50,423 nt of DNA from JAVBOW01 sp031550615. GTDB taxonomy: Bacteria > Bacteroidota > Bacteroidia > Bacteroidales > Rikenellaceae. Numbering within the stretch: the first letter of the stretch is position 1; each line of letters starts with the position of its first letter. Made by a program: the position numbers and the translations under genes. The notes beneath the pieces were generated by a model. That model was not told the DNA's origin and did not search any database. It worked only from the letters and a program-made list of their open reading frames with translations. This document shows, one piece after another, positions 7,909 to 18,300 of the stretch. The DNA is taken from NCBI GenBank assembly GCA_031550615.1, contig JAVBOL010000016.1:1-50423 (forward strand). The letters run 5' to 3'.

Positions 7909-8553
7909 TTAGTCGCCCTTGTATTTCACATTCCCAGAGGCGTCAGCCTCGAAGTCGAATTCGTAATATTCGGTCACCATAGATGCGCGGCCATTATGCG
8001 TGCCCATTTTGGTGTTGTCTTTACTCAACAGGCGGAATTTGTGGCCGGTGTTGCCGGGATTGCCGTCGAAGGTAATGTCGTAATAAGAAATACCATCAAC
8101 GGAATGGCCCTCGGCGGTAACCATTTCCGATGCTTTGGCCACGTTCGAGGCCACCTGCGAAAAATCTATGTCGGCCAGTTTTATGCCGTTTTCTGTAGTA
8201 TACTTTTTCACAATGAAACCGCCCGCCGTTTTATCGTAACTGGGCGTATTGGGGACTTTGCTCTCGCGCGGGGATTGGTTGCCCACGACGGTTATGGAAT
8301 ATTTCTTCGCCTCGGCGGCCCCCGGTTCCAGGAACACGATGGTGACGATATCCATTTTTACCGAGAAATCGGAGGTCGTCAAGAGCGACATCTCATAAAC
8401 AGTGGATTGTGGATCGATATGCTTCTCTATGCTTGCGGGAAGCAATTCATTCACTGACTCCTGATCGGTCAGGTCGATGTTCGAGAGTGCGCTGCAGGCG
8501 CACAGGAGGGCCGTCGCTGCTACGGCCAGGGAATAGGCGATACGATTTCTCAT
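7909..8553 (-). CDS. Hypothetical lipoprotein
   Basis: The protein has 214 residues. MRNRIAYSLAVAATALLCACS is a lipoprotein signal peptide, with a lipobox ending at Cys18 or Cys20. The rest is soluble and mixed alpha/beta, with no motif I recognise; it has several short beta-strand-like stretches (VTIVFLEPG, YDITFDG, YEFDFEAD). It would be anchored in the inner or outer membrane facing the periplasm, or on the surface. It stands alone on the minus strand, with a TATTTTTG -7 box 25 bp before its start. Plus-strand ORFs over the same bases have no signal peptide, promoter or recognisable domain. Confidence 0.72.
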   Translation of the reverse strand: MRNRIAYSLAVAATALLCACSALSNIDLTDQESVNELLPASIEKHIDPQSTVYEMSLLTTSDFSVKMDIVTIVFLEPGAAEAKKYSITVVGNQSPRESKVPNTPSYDKTAGGFIVKKYTTENGIKLADIDFSQVASNVAKASEMVTAEGHSVDGISYYDITFDGNPGNTGHKFRLLSKDNTKMGTHNGRASMVTEYYEFDFEADASGNVKYKGD

Positions 8554-8578
8554 GGATTTGATTTTCAGTATTTTTGTG

Positions 8579-8586
8579 CAAAAATA
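8579..8586 (-). promoter_or_regulatory. Candidate -7 box for the lipoprotein gene
   Basis: Read on the minus strand the bases are TATTTTTG, an exact match to TAnnTTTG, ending 25 bp before the ATG. I see no convincing -33 TTG at the usual 19 bp. Confidence 0.55.
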
Positions 8587-8590
8587 ATAA

Positions 8591-8760
8591 AACTTTGCAC
8601 AACGCGCCAGTGTTGGAAAAGATATCCTGCGCCACGCTCACGGTCTGCGAAAGCATTTTGTGGTCGTCGGCCTCGGCAAGGCGCATACCGGTTACCGCCT
8701 CTCTGAAACTCAGCACGAAACCATATCGACAAGTTTGAGCGCTTCTGTCATCGGGGCAAG
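8591..8760 (-). pseudogene. Possible decayed gene fragment
   Basis: On the minus strand this stretch has gene-like codon use in two adjoining frames. LAPMTEALKLVDMV runs in one frame up to a stop, and VLSFREAVTGMRLAEADDHKMLSQ continues in another. This would fit the end of a protein broken by a frameshift. I do not recognise the family. It could equally be chance, since the region is only 170 bp. Confidence 0.25.
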
Positions 8761-8806
8761 GATAGTTATTATACCGGAATAACTTATCGGGGCGTCCGAT
8801 TTTAAA

Positions 8807-8838
8807 TTTTGTTAATAATTATAAATGCCGTACATTTG
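8807..8838 (+). promoter_or_regulatory. Enolase promoter
   Basis: TTTTG (8807-8811) is followed by exactly 19 bp and then TACATTTG (8831-8838), the full Bacteroidetes sigma-ABfr consensus. The predicted start of transcription is near 8845, about 30 bp before the enolase ATG. A 10-bp inverted repeat with one bulge (GATAGTTATT at 8761-8770 with AATAACTTATC at 8778-8788) lies just upstream. Confidence 0.82.
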
Positions 8839-8874
8839 TGCCAGCAAAACGAACACTTAAAAAATATAAAGACC

Positions 8875-10179
<1,305 letters not shown>

Positions 10180-10205
10180 ATTTTAGTTTCGCGTTACAAT
10201 AAGAG

Positions 10206-10231
10206 AATCCGCGCCCAAAAAGGCGCGGATT
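10206..10231 (+). terminator. Terminator after enolase
   Basis: AATCCGCGCC and GGCGCGGATT pair perfectly (10 bp) around CAAAAA, followed by TTCTTATT. It lies 26 bp after the enolase stop. Confidence 0.75.
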
Positions 10232-10239
10232 TCTTATTG

Positions 10240-10372
10240 CGCCGGCTGGCTGCGCGGATCGCACGCCATCTTCGGCACATCCTTCCGGTTTTTAATCCTC
10301 ACAGGCGTCAAGCCTGCTCCGGTTAAAAACCAAAACGATGCACCGAATCTGACGCACGCTGCGCACAGCGAA
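10240..10372. repeat. Structured intergenic repeat, copy 1
   Basis: The core (10287-10331) has arms GGTTTTTAA and TTAAAAACC around TCCTCAC, an inner stem AGGC/GCCT with loop GTCAA, then GCTCCGG. Outer stem pieces TTCGG (10271) and CCGAA (10343) and weaker pairing beyond extend the fold to about 130 bp. A second copy lies at 30121-30226 with the same core but different, still complementary arms. Many mismatches are C-A on this strand and therefore G-U on the other, so the minus strand folds better. Function unknown. Confidence 0.65.
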
Positions 10373-10428
10373 GTTAGTGTAGGCGGGCATTCGATTATTC
10401 ATAAAAATCATTACCTTGTCATGCGAAT

Positions 10429-13107
10429 ATGACACGAGCCCTTACACTACTTCTCCTATCCTTCGCGCCGGTCGCCTGGTTGGGGGCTGCTACCAAACAA
10501 AAAACCGTCCCGGCGCAGGTGAAGGCTTCGGCGGCGGACACGATGCGCACCTTCCACGATAAGGTCATGGGGCGCTTTTTGGACTATTACACGGCTGGCA
10601 TAGCCGAAAAACTCTACATACAGACCGATAAGCCCTACTACTGCGCCGGGGACAGCATCTGGTTCAAAGGCACGGTTTGCAACGCCATAACCCATGCGCC
10701 GTTGGCGGGGAGCAATTTCATATATGTCGAGCTGACAGGGCGCGGCGACTCGCTGCTCACGCGCGTCAAGGTGCGCGCCGATTCGTGCGGTTTCCACAAC
10801 TGCATACGCCTTTCGCCCGATATGCCGGCTGGCGATTACCTGCTGCGCGCATATACCCTCTGGATGACCAACCAGCCCACGGACCATTTTTTCCATAAGG
10901 TGATCCGCGTGGTCAATCCCCTGGACAGGGAGTTGGACGCAAATGTGGTATACCGCCGCACGCCCGACGGGCAACCCGAGGCTGCGATGACCCTGCGCGG
11001 GGCCACTATGCTGCCGCTATCCGGCGCACGCGTGGCGGCGACCGTGACATCCGGGGGCAAGGAGCGCACCGTACGCCTTCGCACCGACTCTGCTGGGCAC
11101 GTCACGGTGCCGCTTGGCGAGTCGGCCTCGAGGGGCACGCTGCGTATCGAGGCGGACGACAAGGGTACGCCGAAGGGCAAGACCATACACCTGCCCGATT
11201 TTTCCACCGATTTCGACGTGCAGTTCTTCCCCGAGGGCGGTCCCCTGGTCGCTTCGGTGCTGCAACGGGTGGCCTTCAAGGCTATCGGCACGAACGGGCT
11301 GTCGGTCGAAGTGTCGGGGCAGATCTTCTCGCCCTCGGACGAGCATGTGGCCGACATCGCCACCACCCACCTCGGGATGGGCGTCTTCAGCCTCATTGCG
11401 GCAAGCGGGGAGCAGTTCTATGCGCTCGTGCGCACGAAGGACGGACATGAAAAACGCTTTACGCTGCCCGCGGCCACACCCGGCCACGCGCTCAAGATGT
11501 TGCAACAGCGCGGCAGACTTATCTTCGAGGTGCTGTCGAGCCCGGGGCTCGATGCCGGGGGGTTCGCCCTTGTGGCGCACTCGCACGGGCGGGTGATGAT
11601 GGCCGACGACTGCACCCCCGGTCGCCCTAAGGCGATACAGATGACGGGGTTGCCGCCCGGAATATCCCATTTCGCATTGGTGCGCAAAGGCACCTTCGAG
11701 CCGGTTTCCGAGCGCCTGGCATTCGTGCCCGACTCTGCGCGCCTGAAGATCGGGGCGCACGCCTCGAAGCCCGCCTATGGCGCGCGCCAAAAGGCCGAGG
11801 TGCGATTCACCCTGCGCGACGCCGGGGGAGAGCCCGTGTCGGGCGGACAGTGGGCGGTGAGCGTCACCGACTCTCAGAGCGTGGTGTGGGACTCGCTGGG
11901 GCTGGATATGGAGAACTATCTGCTGCTCGGCTCTGACCTAAGGGGGCACATCGAGCGGCCAGGATATTATTTCTCGTCGTCTTCGCCCGAGGTCGCCGCG
12001 GCGGCGGACCTGCTGATGATGACCCAGGGCTGGACGCGCTTCTCGCTTTGCGACGTGCTCACCGGTAAAACGCCGCCTAACGCCGCCCAACGTGAGGACG
12101 AACACCGCATACGCGGCAGCGTGCACGGCTTTTTCGGCGGCGCGGCCAAGAGCCCGACCCTGTTGCTCTTCGCGCCGGGGAGCAAATATATGGATATGTT
12201 CACCCTGGACGGCAACAACCGTTTCACGCTCTCTATGCCCGACCTGCCCGACAGCACCTCGCTCATAGTACAGGCCGTAAGCCGCGGAGGCAGCCCGAAA
12301 CTGCTGACCCTGAAGGTCGAACCGGAGCGCTGGCCGGCGAAAAGCGGATTCATACCCTCTGAGCGCTTGGGCGATCTGCCCCCGCCCGTGCCCGCGTCGT
12401 TCGCCGAACGCTCGATGGCGCGCTACTACGACCTTAAAGGCAGCCCGGTTATTGACATCGACGAGGTTGTGGTGATCGCCACCCGCCCCGAGGAGCGCCA
12501 CACCCTGTATAATGTAAACGCCACCCGCTCGGTGGATAAGCGCACCCTGGAAGCCTTCGCCGGGTCGGACCTCTACGCCGTGTTGCAGACCATGCCCGGG
12601 GTGAAGGTCACCGGCACCGAAATATCCATACGTGGCAGCCATGACGCTCCGTTGCTCTACGTCGATGACATGCAGATGGAGATCGGGGAGTTGGGCTTTA
12701 TCAGCGTGGGCGAAGTGGAGAGGGTGGACCTGGTCATAGGCCCCGAGGCCTCTATCTTCGGGCTCGGAGCGTCGGGTGGGGTGATACTGGTCACGCTCAG
12801 ATCGGGCATAGAGTACACCTCGAAGCGTCCGCCGCTGCCCTCGATGGCGCACATTACCCCGCTCGGATACAAGCGTCCGCAGCAATTCTACCAGCCCCGC
12901 TACGAGGTGGACTCTGAGCGCGAACGCAAAACCCGCGACGTGCGCACCACGCTGCTTTGGCAGCCGTGCGTGAAGGTCGACGAACAGGGCAACGCCTCGG
13001 TCAGCTTCTACACCGCCGACGGGGTGTCGACCTACGACGTTATCCTCGAAGGGGTAAGCCCCGCGGGGCAGGTGTGTCGTTACCGCACGCGCGTCGAACG
13101 TAAATAA
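10429..13107 (+). CDS. MG2-domain / TonB-plug-domain protein (no beta-barrel)
   Basis: The protein has 892 residues. A signal peptide (about 1-20) is followed by a region starting KLYIQTDKPYYCAGDSIWFKG, the MG2-like domain of alpha-2-macroglobulins. A TonB-dependent receptor plug domain lies at about 685-785 (VDKRTLEAFAGSDLYAVLQTMPGVKV, IRGSHDAPLLYVDDM, EASIFGLGASGGVILVTLRSG). The end (VSFYTADGVSTYDVILEG) again looks macroglobulin-like. No membrane beta-barrel follows the plug, so it is not a classical transporter. Proteins of this plan are common in Bacteroidetes and have no settled role; periplasmic or outer-membrane location is inferred. It is followed 18 bp later by cysS. Confidence 0.8.
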   Translation: MTRALTLLLLSFAPVAWLGAATKQKTVPAQVKASAADTMRTFHDKVMGRFLDYYTAGIAEKLYIQTDKPYYCAGDSIWFKGTVCNAITHAPLAGSNFIYVELTGRGDSLLTRVKVRADSCGFHNCIRLSPDMPAGDYLLRAYTLWMTNQPTDHFFHKVIRVVNPLDRELDANVVYRRTPDGQPEAAMTLRGATMLPLSGARVAATVTSGGKERTVRLRTDSAGHVTVPLGESASRGTLRIEADDKGTPKGKTIHLPDFSTDFDVQFFPEGGPLVASVLQRVAFKAIGTNGLSVEVSGQIFSPSDEHVADIATTHLGMGVFSLIAASGEQFYALVRTKDGHEKRFTLPAATPGHALKMLQQRGRLIFEVLSSPGLDAGGFALVAHSHGRVMMADDCTPGRPKAIQMTGLPPGISHFALVRKGTFEPVSERLAFVPDSARLKIGAHASKPAYGARQKAEVRFTLRDAGGEPVSGGQWAVSVTDSQSVVWDSLGLDMENYLLLGSDLRGHIERPGYYFSSSSPEVAAAADLLMMTQGWTRFSLCDVLTGKTPPNAAQREDEHRIRGSVHGFFGGAAKSPTLLLFAPGSKYMDMFTLDGNNRFTLSMPDLPDSTSLIVQAVSRGGSPKLLTLKVEPERWPAKSGFIPSERLGDLPPPVPASFAERSMARYYDLKGSPVIDIDEVVVIATRPEERHTLYNVNATRSVDKRTLEAFAGSDLYAVLQTMPGVKVTGTEISIRGSHDAPLLYVDDMQMEIGELGFISVGEVERVDLVIGPEASIFGLGASGGVILVTLRSGIEYTSKRPPLPSMAHITPLGYKRPQQFYQPRYEVDSERERKTRDVRTTLLWQPCVKVDEQGNASVSFYTADGVSTYDVILEGVSPAGQVCRYRTRVERK

Positions 13108-13111
13108 TTCG

Positions 13112-13119
13112 TATCTTTG
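13112..13119 (+). promoter_or_regulatory. Candidate -7 box directly before cysS
   Basis: TATCTTTG matches TAnnTTTG exactly and ends 6 bp before the cysS ATG (13126), so transcription would begin at or next to the start codon. No good -33 TTG is visible. Confidence 0.6.
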
Positions 13120-13125
13120 CAATAT

Positions 13126-14589
13126 ATGGAATTCAAATTATACAACACCCTCTCGCGCACGAAAGAGGTTTTCGCGCCCCTCGCCCCGCCCCGTGTGGGC
13201 ATGTACGTCTGTGGACCGACCGTCTACGGCGATCCGCATCTGGGCCATGCCCGCCCGGCGATCACCTTCGACATCCTGCTGCGCTGGCTGCGCGAATCGG
13301 GCTACAAGGTGCGCTACGTGCGCAACATAACCGATGTGGGGCACCTGGAGAACGACGCCGACGAGGGGGAGGACAAGCTGGCCAAAAAGGCGCGCCTGGA
13401 ACAACTCGAACCGATGGAGGTGGCGCACTACTATACCGAGCGCTACCACCACGCCATGGAGGCGCTGGGGGTGCTTTCGCCCTCGATCGAGCCGCGCGCC
13501 TCGGGGCACGTGATCGAGCAGATCGGGATGGTGCGCGAGATACTCGACCGGGGATTCGCATACCAGAGCAACGGCTCGGTATATTTCGACGTGGAGCGTT
13601 ACAGTGAGAAATATAATTACGGAAAACTCTCGGGCCGCGTGCTCGAGGATATGATGGCCGGATCGCGCAACCTCGACGGCCAGGGCGACAAACGCTCGCC
13701 CGTCGACTTCGCCCTGTGGAAAAAGGCGTCGCCCGAGCATATCATGCGCTGGCCATCGCCCTGGAGCGACGGCTTCCCCGGCTGGCACCTCGAATGCTCG
13801 GCCATGAGCCGCAAGTACCTCGGCGAGCGTTTCGACATACACGGCGGTGGCATGGACCTGATGTTCCCGCACCACGAATGCGAAATAGCGCAGAGCACCG
13901 CATGCTCGGGGCACGACGCTGCGCGCTACTGGGTGCATAACAACATGGTGACCATCGGCGGACAGAAGATGGGCAAGTCGCTGGGCAATTTTATCACGCT
14001 CGAGGAGTTCTTCACCGGGACACACAAACTGTTGGACCGCGCCTATTCGCCCATGACGATCCGCTTTTTTATCCTCCAGGCACACTACCGCTCCACGCTC
14101 GATTTCTCGAACGAGGCGCTGCAAGCCGCCGAGAAGGGTCTGGAACGCCTCCTTAAAGCCCTCGCCACGCTCGGCAAGGTCAAACCGGGCGCAACGGACA
14201 CGGAAGAAGTCGGGGAACTCTATGAAAAATTCGCCGAGGCGATGTGCGACGATATGAACACGCCGATCGCCATTTCGGTGCTCTTCGAGTGGGTAAAGAT
14301 AATAAACCAGCTCTACGAGGGGCAGGGTAGCCTGACGGAGGCCTCGCTCGAAAAGCTGCGCGGGGATTTTTCGCATTTGGTCAGCGGGGTACTGGGGCTT
14401 TCCGCCGAGCAGTCCGCACAGGGAGAGGATCGCGTGACGCCGTTGGTGGAGATGCTGTTAGACCAACGCCAGCAAGCCAAGGCCCGCAAGGACTGGGCCG
14501 CGTCGGACGCCATACGCGACAGCCTTTCCGCCGCAGGGATACGGGTCAAGGACCGCAAAGACGGCGTGGACTGGGAATTTGAAGGTTAA
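13126..14589 (+). CDS. cysS: Cysteinyl-tRNA synthetase
   Basis: The protein has 487 residues, of normal length. It charges tRNA-Cys in the cytoplasm. The class I signatures are HLGH at 38-41 (variant of HIGH) and KMGKS at 281-285 (variant of KMSKS). Zinc ligands are visible: Cys29 in YVCGPTVYG, and GWHLECSAMS and HHECEIAQS further on. The start at 13126 is preferred over a TTG three codons upstream, which overlaps the -7 box. A conserved DALR-like helical end with ARKDWAASDAIRDSL completes the protein. Confidence 0.97.
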   Translation: MEFKLYNTLSRTKEVFAPLAPPRVGMYVCGPTVYGDPHLGHARPAITFDILLRWLRESGYKVRYVRNITDVGHLENDADEGEDKLAKKARLEQLEPMEVAHYYTERYHHAMEALGVLSPSIEPRASGHVIEQIGMVREILDRGFAYQSNGSVYFDVERYSEKYNYGKLSGRVLEDMMAGSRNLDGQGDKRSPVDFALWKKASPEHIMRWPSPWSDGFPGWHLECSAMSRKYLGERFDIHGGGMDLMFPHHECEIAQSTACSGHDAARYWVHNNMVTIGGQKMGKSLGNFITLEEFFTGTHKLLDRAYSPMTIRFFILQAHYRSTLDFSNEALQAAEKGLERLLKALATLGKVKPGATDTEEVGELYEKFAEAMCDDMNTPIAISVLFEWVKIINQLYEGQGSLTEASLEKLRGDFSHLVSGVLGLSAEQSAQGEDRVTPLVEMLLDQRQQAKARKDWAASDAIRDSLSAAGIRVKDRKDGVDWEFEG

Positions 14590-14606
14590 TCTTTAAATAT
14601 ACAGCT

Positions 14607-15062
14607 ATGGCAACACGGACATTCACCATCATCAAACCCAATGCGGTGGCGGCGGGTAACGCAGGGCGCATCCTGGATATGATCCTGGGAGCGGGATTCG
14701 TGGTACGGGCCATGAAAATGGTCTTTATGAGCCGTGACCAGGCCGAAAAATTCTATGCCATACACCGAGGGAAACCGTTTTTCGAGCGGCTGGCGATGTT
14801 CATGACCAGCGGGCCGGTGATCGTCGCCGTGCTTGAGCGCGATGACGCGGTGGGGGCGTTGCGCAACCTGGTCGGGGCGACAGATCCCGCCAGGGCCGAG
14901 CCGGGGACTATCCGCAAACTGTTCGCCGACAGCCTCACGCGCAATGCGATACACGCCTCGGACAGCGACGACAACGCGCGGACGGAGTGGGAGCATTTCT
15001 TCTCTCAGGACGAGATCATCGAGGCGGATTACCGACTGCCCCTGCCCGAGGGGGAGTTTTAG
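14607..15062 (+). CDS. ndk: Nucleoside diphosphate kinase
   Basis: The protein has 151 residues. It moves the gamma phosphate of ATP to nucleoside diphosphates through a phospho-histidine. The active-site motif NAIHASDS is intact with His116, and the N-terminal FTIIKPNAV and the FFERLAMFMTSGPV segment are family hallmarks. It lies 17 bp after cysS and is closed by a terminator, so the two are probably cotranscribed. Confidence 0.97.
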   Translation: MATRTFTIIKPNAVAAGNAGRILDMILGAGFVVRAMKMVFMSRDQAEKFYAIHRGKPFFERLAMFMTSGPVIVAVLERDDAVGALRNLVGATDPARAEPGTIRKLFADSLTRNAIHASDSDDNARTEWEHFFSQDEIIEADYRLPLPEGEF

Positions 15063-15085
15063 CCGATATAGTTACCGATATAAAC

Positions 15086-15118
15086 CGTGCGCACCGATCA
15101 CCGATGCGCACGATTTTT
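15086..15118 (+). terminator. Terminator after ndk
   Basis: CGTGCGCA (15086-15093) and TGCGCACG (15105-15112) form an 8-bp stem followed by ATTTTTG. It isolates the PUL from upstream transcription. Confidence 0.75.
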
Positions 15119-15164
15119 GCATTACAGGGTCACGATGGGGGCGGTAATCACCATGTCTGCATGT

Positions 15165-15213
15165 CCATGAAAAACAGTTATTAAAATTTTATAAAATATA
15201 ACGTTTTTCATGG
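15165..15213. repeat. Inverted repeat upstream of the susC promoter
   Basis: CCATGAAAAACAGTTAT (15165-15181) and ATAACGTTTTTCATGG (15198-15213) are complementary except for one extra base, with an AT-only spacer. It ends 7 bp before the -33 box and could bind a regulator or act as an AT-rich upstream element. Confidence 0.55.
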
Positions 15214-15219
15214 AAAAAA

Positions 15220-15249
15220 TTTGGTTTACCAATTTTTTATTTATATTTG
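15220..15249 (+). promoter_or_regulatory. susC operon promoter
   Basis: TTTG (15220-15223) is followed after 18 bp by TATATTTG (15242-15249), an exact TAnnTTTG box. Predicted transcription start is near 15256, inside the palindromic operator. The leader to the susC ATG is about 105 nt. Confidence 0.8.
15221..15232. promoter_or_regulatory. Second, imperfect GntR-type operator over the -33 box
   Basis: TTGGTTTACCAA keeps both TTGGT/ACCAA half-sites of the strong operator and differs from it only in two central bases. Its centre is 34 bp from that of the site at 15251, about three helical turns, which would allow cooperative or looped binding. Confidence 0.6.
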
Positions 15250-15250
15250 C

Positions 15251-15270
15251 ATAATTGGTCGACCAATTAT
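15251..15270. promoter_or_regulatory. Perfect 20-bp GntR-type operator at susC
   Basis: ATAATTGGTCGACCAATTAT is a perfect palindrome placed over the predicted transcription start. The core TTGGT-NN-ACCAA is the form known for FadR-subfamily GntR regulators, including the uronate regulators UxuR/ExuR. The same core recurs at 31298 and 37684. Confidence 0.8.
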
Positions 15271-15278
15271 AATGAAAG

Positions 15279-15307
15279 TGCCCAGACTGCATAGCGCAGT
15301 CTGGGCA
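15279..15307 (+). promoter_or_regulatory. 12-bp hairpin in the susC leader
   Basis: TGCCCAGACTGC and GCAGTCTGGGCA pair perfectly around ATAGC. It starts about 23 nt into the predicted transcript and is followed by a smaller hairpin TCAGA-CTCT-TCTGA (15318-15331). There is no U-tract, so it is more likely a leader stabiliser or regulatory fold than a terminator. Confidence 0.6.
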
Positions 15308-15360
15308 ATAAAACTTATCAGACTCTTCTGACTGCAAAATAAAAACTAATACCTAAAACT

Positions 15361-18300
15361 ATGATGAGAATTAAACTATTTGGCAGCCTTCTGGCCCTTA
15401 CGGTGCTTCTCGGCTTTGCGCTTACGGCGCACGGTCAGGGTTCGCGCCTGGTCACGGGTAAGGTTGTCGATGCGGGAGGTCCCGTAGCGGGCATCTCGGT
15501 GTCCGTAAAGGGCTCTTCGGTCGGCACAGCCACCGACGCCGGCGGTTCTTATTCGATCAACGTGCCTTCGGCCGAATCGGTGCTCGTGTTTTCGGGCATA
15601 GGTTACGCCAGCCAGGAGGTCGTGGTCGGCAACCGCAAATCCATCGACGTAAAACTGGCCGACGAGTCGGTTATGATGGACGAGCTGGTGGTCGTGGGTT
15701 ACGGCGTGCAGCGCAAGTCGCACCTTACCGGCGCCATCTCGAAATTCAACGGCGAGAATATCGTCGATATACCCGTATCGGACGTCGCACAGGCCCTGCA
15801 GGGCAAGATCACCGGCGTTACGATCCAGAACACCTCTTCGGAGGTGGGCGTAGACCCGATCGTGCGCGTGCGCGGCCTGGGTTCTATCAGCGCGGGTTCC
15901 TACCCCCTGGTGGTGATCGACGGCTATCCAGTTTCGGACGGCACCGGCCTGTCGAGCATCAACTCTTCGGACATAGCCTCTATCGAGGTGCTTAAAGACG
16001 CTGCTGCTGCTGCGATCTACGGTTCGCGCGCGGCCAACGGCGTTATCATGGTGACCACAAAGAGCGGTAGCCTGAATGCACCCAAATACACCGTCAAGTA
16101 TTACGGCGGCCTGAAACGCGCCTACCAGCTCCACGACCTGATGACCAGCCGCGAATACCTCGAGTTGCTCGAATGGCAGGGCTCCGTAGGCGGGGTGGGC
16201 AGCAACATGCAGGCGCGCCAGGCCGCATGGCTCGAAGATAACCTCGGATATACCGACTGGCAGCGTCTCGCCCTGCGCGATATGACACATATCAACAGCA
16301 TCCAGGCCAGCGTGTCGGGAGGCAAGAAGGAGTTTAAATATTATGTTTCGGGCAGCTATACCGACGACCAGGGCCTGATGTTGCAGAACGAGGTCAAGAA
16401 ATTATCATTCCGCACCAAGCTCGACGCCATGTTGAGCAAGTCGACCACCTTCGGGGTGAACTTCACGGCCAACTATTCTCAGACCGACCGTCCGACCAAC
16501 AACTTCATCGACTACTACCGCACCCCATCTTTCCTGCCCCTTTACCACAACGCATTCTCGTCGGCGCTCACCGGCGTGCCTGTGGGGCAATATGCGCGCG
16601 GCAACCACTTTATCGGCCTTTCGACCCCTACGGCGGGCGTAGACGAATACGGCAACCCCACTTTCGATAACGCCGGTGCGACCTCGGGCCCCTTCACCTC
16701 GGCCAACAACAACCCGCGCACGGTGCTCGACAAGACCATCCGCGCCAACGAATCGTTCCAGTCGGTGGGTAACGTCTACCTGAATATCAGCCTGACCCCC
16801 AACCTGATTTTCCGCACCTCGAACGGTTACAACTTCCGTTACTCGCCCCAGATGAACTACTACGACAAGGACGCCCGCCAGGACGACGTCGAGAGCACGG
16901 CCATGTACCGCAACGACCTCTACCTGCACCTGCTGACAGAGAACACCCTCACGTGGATGAAGACCTACTGCCGCAACCACAACTTCAACCTGCTGGTGGG
17001 CTACACGCTCGAAAAGACGCGCCAGGAATTTGCCGTGATGAACGGCATGTCCTTCCCCACGGACAAGGTGCACACGCTCAACCATGCGACGGCTTTCCAG
17101 CTCAAGACCTCCTCCGGGGGTCTCGGAACGGGCACTTACCGCTTCCCGGACAAGATACTTGAGGGCTACCTTTCGCGCCTTACTTACAGTTATAAGGACA
17201 AATACCTCGCCTCTGCGTCGCTCCGCCTTGACCGCTCGTCGATCTTCGCCCCGGGTGAGCGCGGCGGATGGTTCCCCTCGGCTTCATTGGGTTGGGTGGT
17301 CTCCAACGAGAAATTCATGAAACCCGTAGAGTGGATCTCGCAGCTCAAACTGCGCGCCAGCTACGGTGTGACCGGCAACAACAACATTCCCGCCAACAGC
17401 TTCATGAACGGCTACGGCTCGGCCAACTATGCCCTCGGCGTAGCCACCGGCACCATAGTCCCCGGCCTGGCGCTCACAAGCACCAGCGATGGCAACCCCG
17501 CACTGACATGGGAGCAGACCAGAGAGTTCAACTACGGCCTCGACCTGAGCCTTCTGCGCAACAAGGTGACCCTCGCGGTGGATTACTACTACTCCACCAC
17601 CAAGAGCCTGTTGCTCGAACAGCCGGCTCCCTCCTTTACCGGATTCACGCACTACTGGAACAACATAGGCCGTCTGCGCAATAAGGGTATCGAGATACAA
17701 CTCGACACGCGCAACATCAGCCATAAACACTTCAACTGGCAGACCAACGTCAACTTCTCTATGAACCGCAACCGTATCCTCGACCTGGGCGGCGACGAGC
17801 GCATCCTCACTCCGGGATACCGCAATGAGCTGTACCTGGCGCAGGTGGGCAAGCCCGTGGTGCAGTACTACGGCTATAAGATCATCGGGGTGTGGAACAG
17901 CTATGACGAAATCGCCGCAAACCCGCACTTCCTTAACAATGTCGACGCCCCCGGCACGGCGCGCATCCTGGACGCCGACAATAGCGGAGTGCTCGACGCC
18001 AACGACCGCGTGGCGCTGGGTAACCCCTATCCCGATTTCACCTGGGGTATGACCAACACCTTCCAGTGGAAGAATTTCGACTTGAGCTTCCTGATCCAGG
18101 GCGTTGAGGGCATTTCGGTGTTCAACGACGACGGTTCCTACACCGAGAGCTACAAGTGGAACCGCCACTACACCGATAATCGCTGGGTCAGCCCCAGCCA
18201 TCCCGGCGACGGGATGACCCCCTACGACCGCAGCAGCGGACAGGACCTGACCCTGACGGACTATATGATCGAGGACGCGTCGTATATCTGTCTGCGCAGC

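Noticed and set aside
7861..8457. Plus-strand ORF of about 198 codons opposite the lipoprotein
   Set aside because: No signal, promoter or recognisable domain; the minus-strand frame has a clear lipobox and a -7 box.
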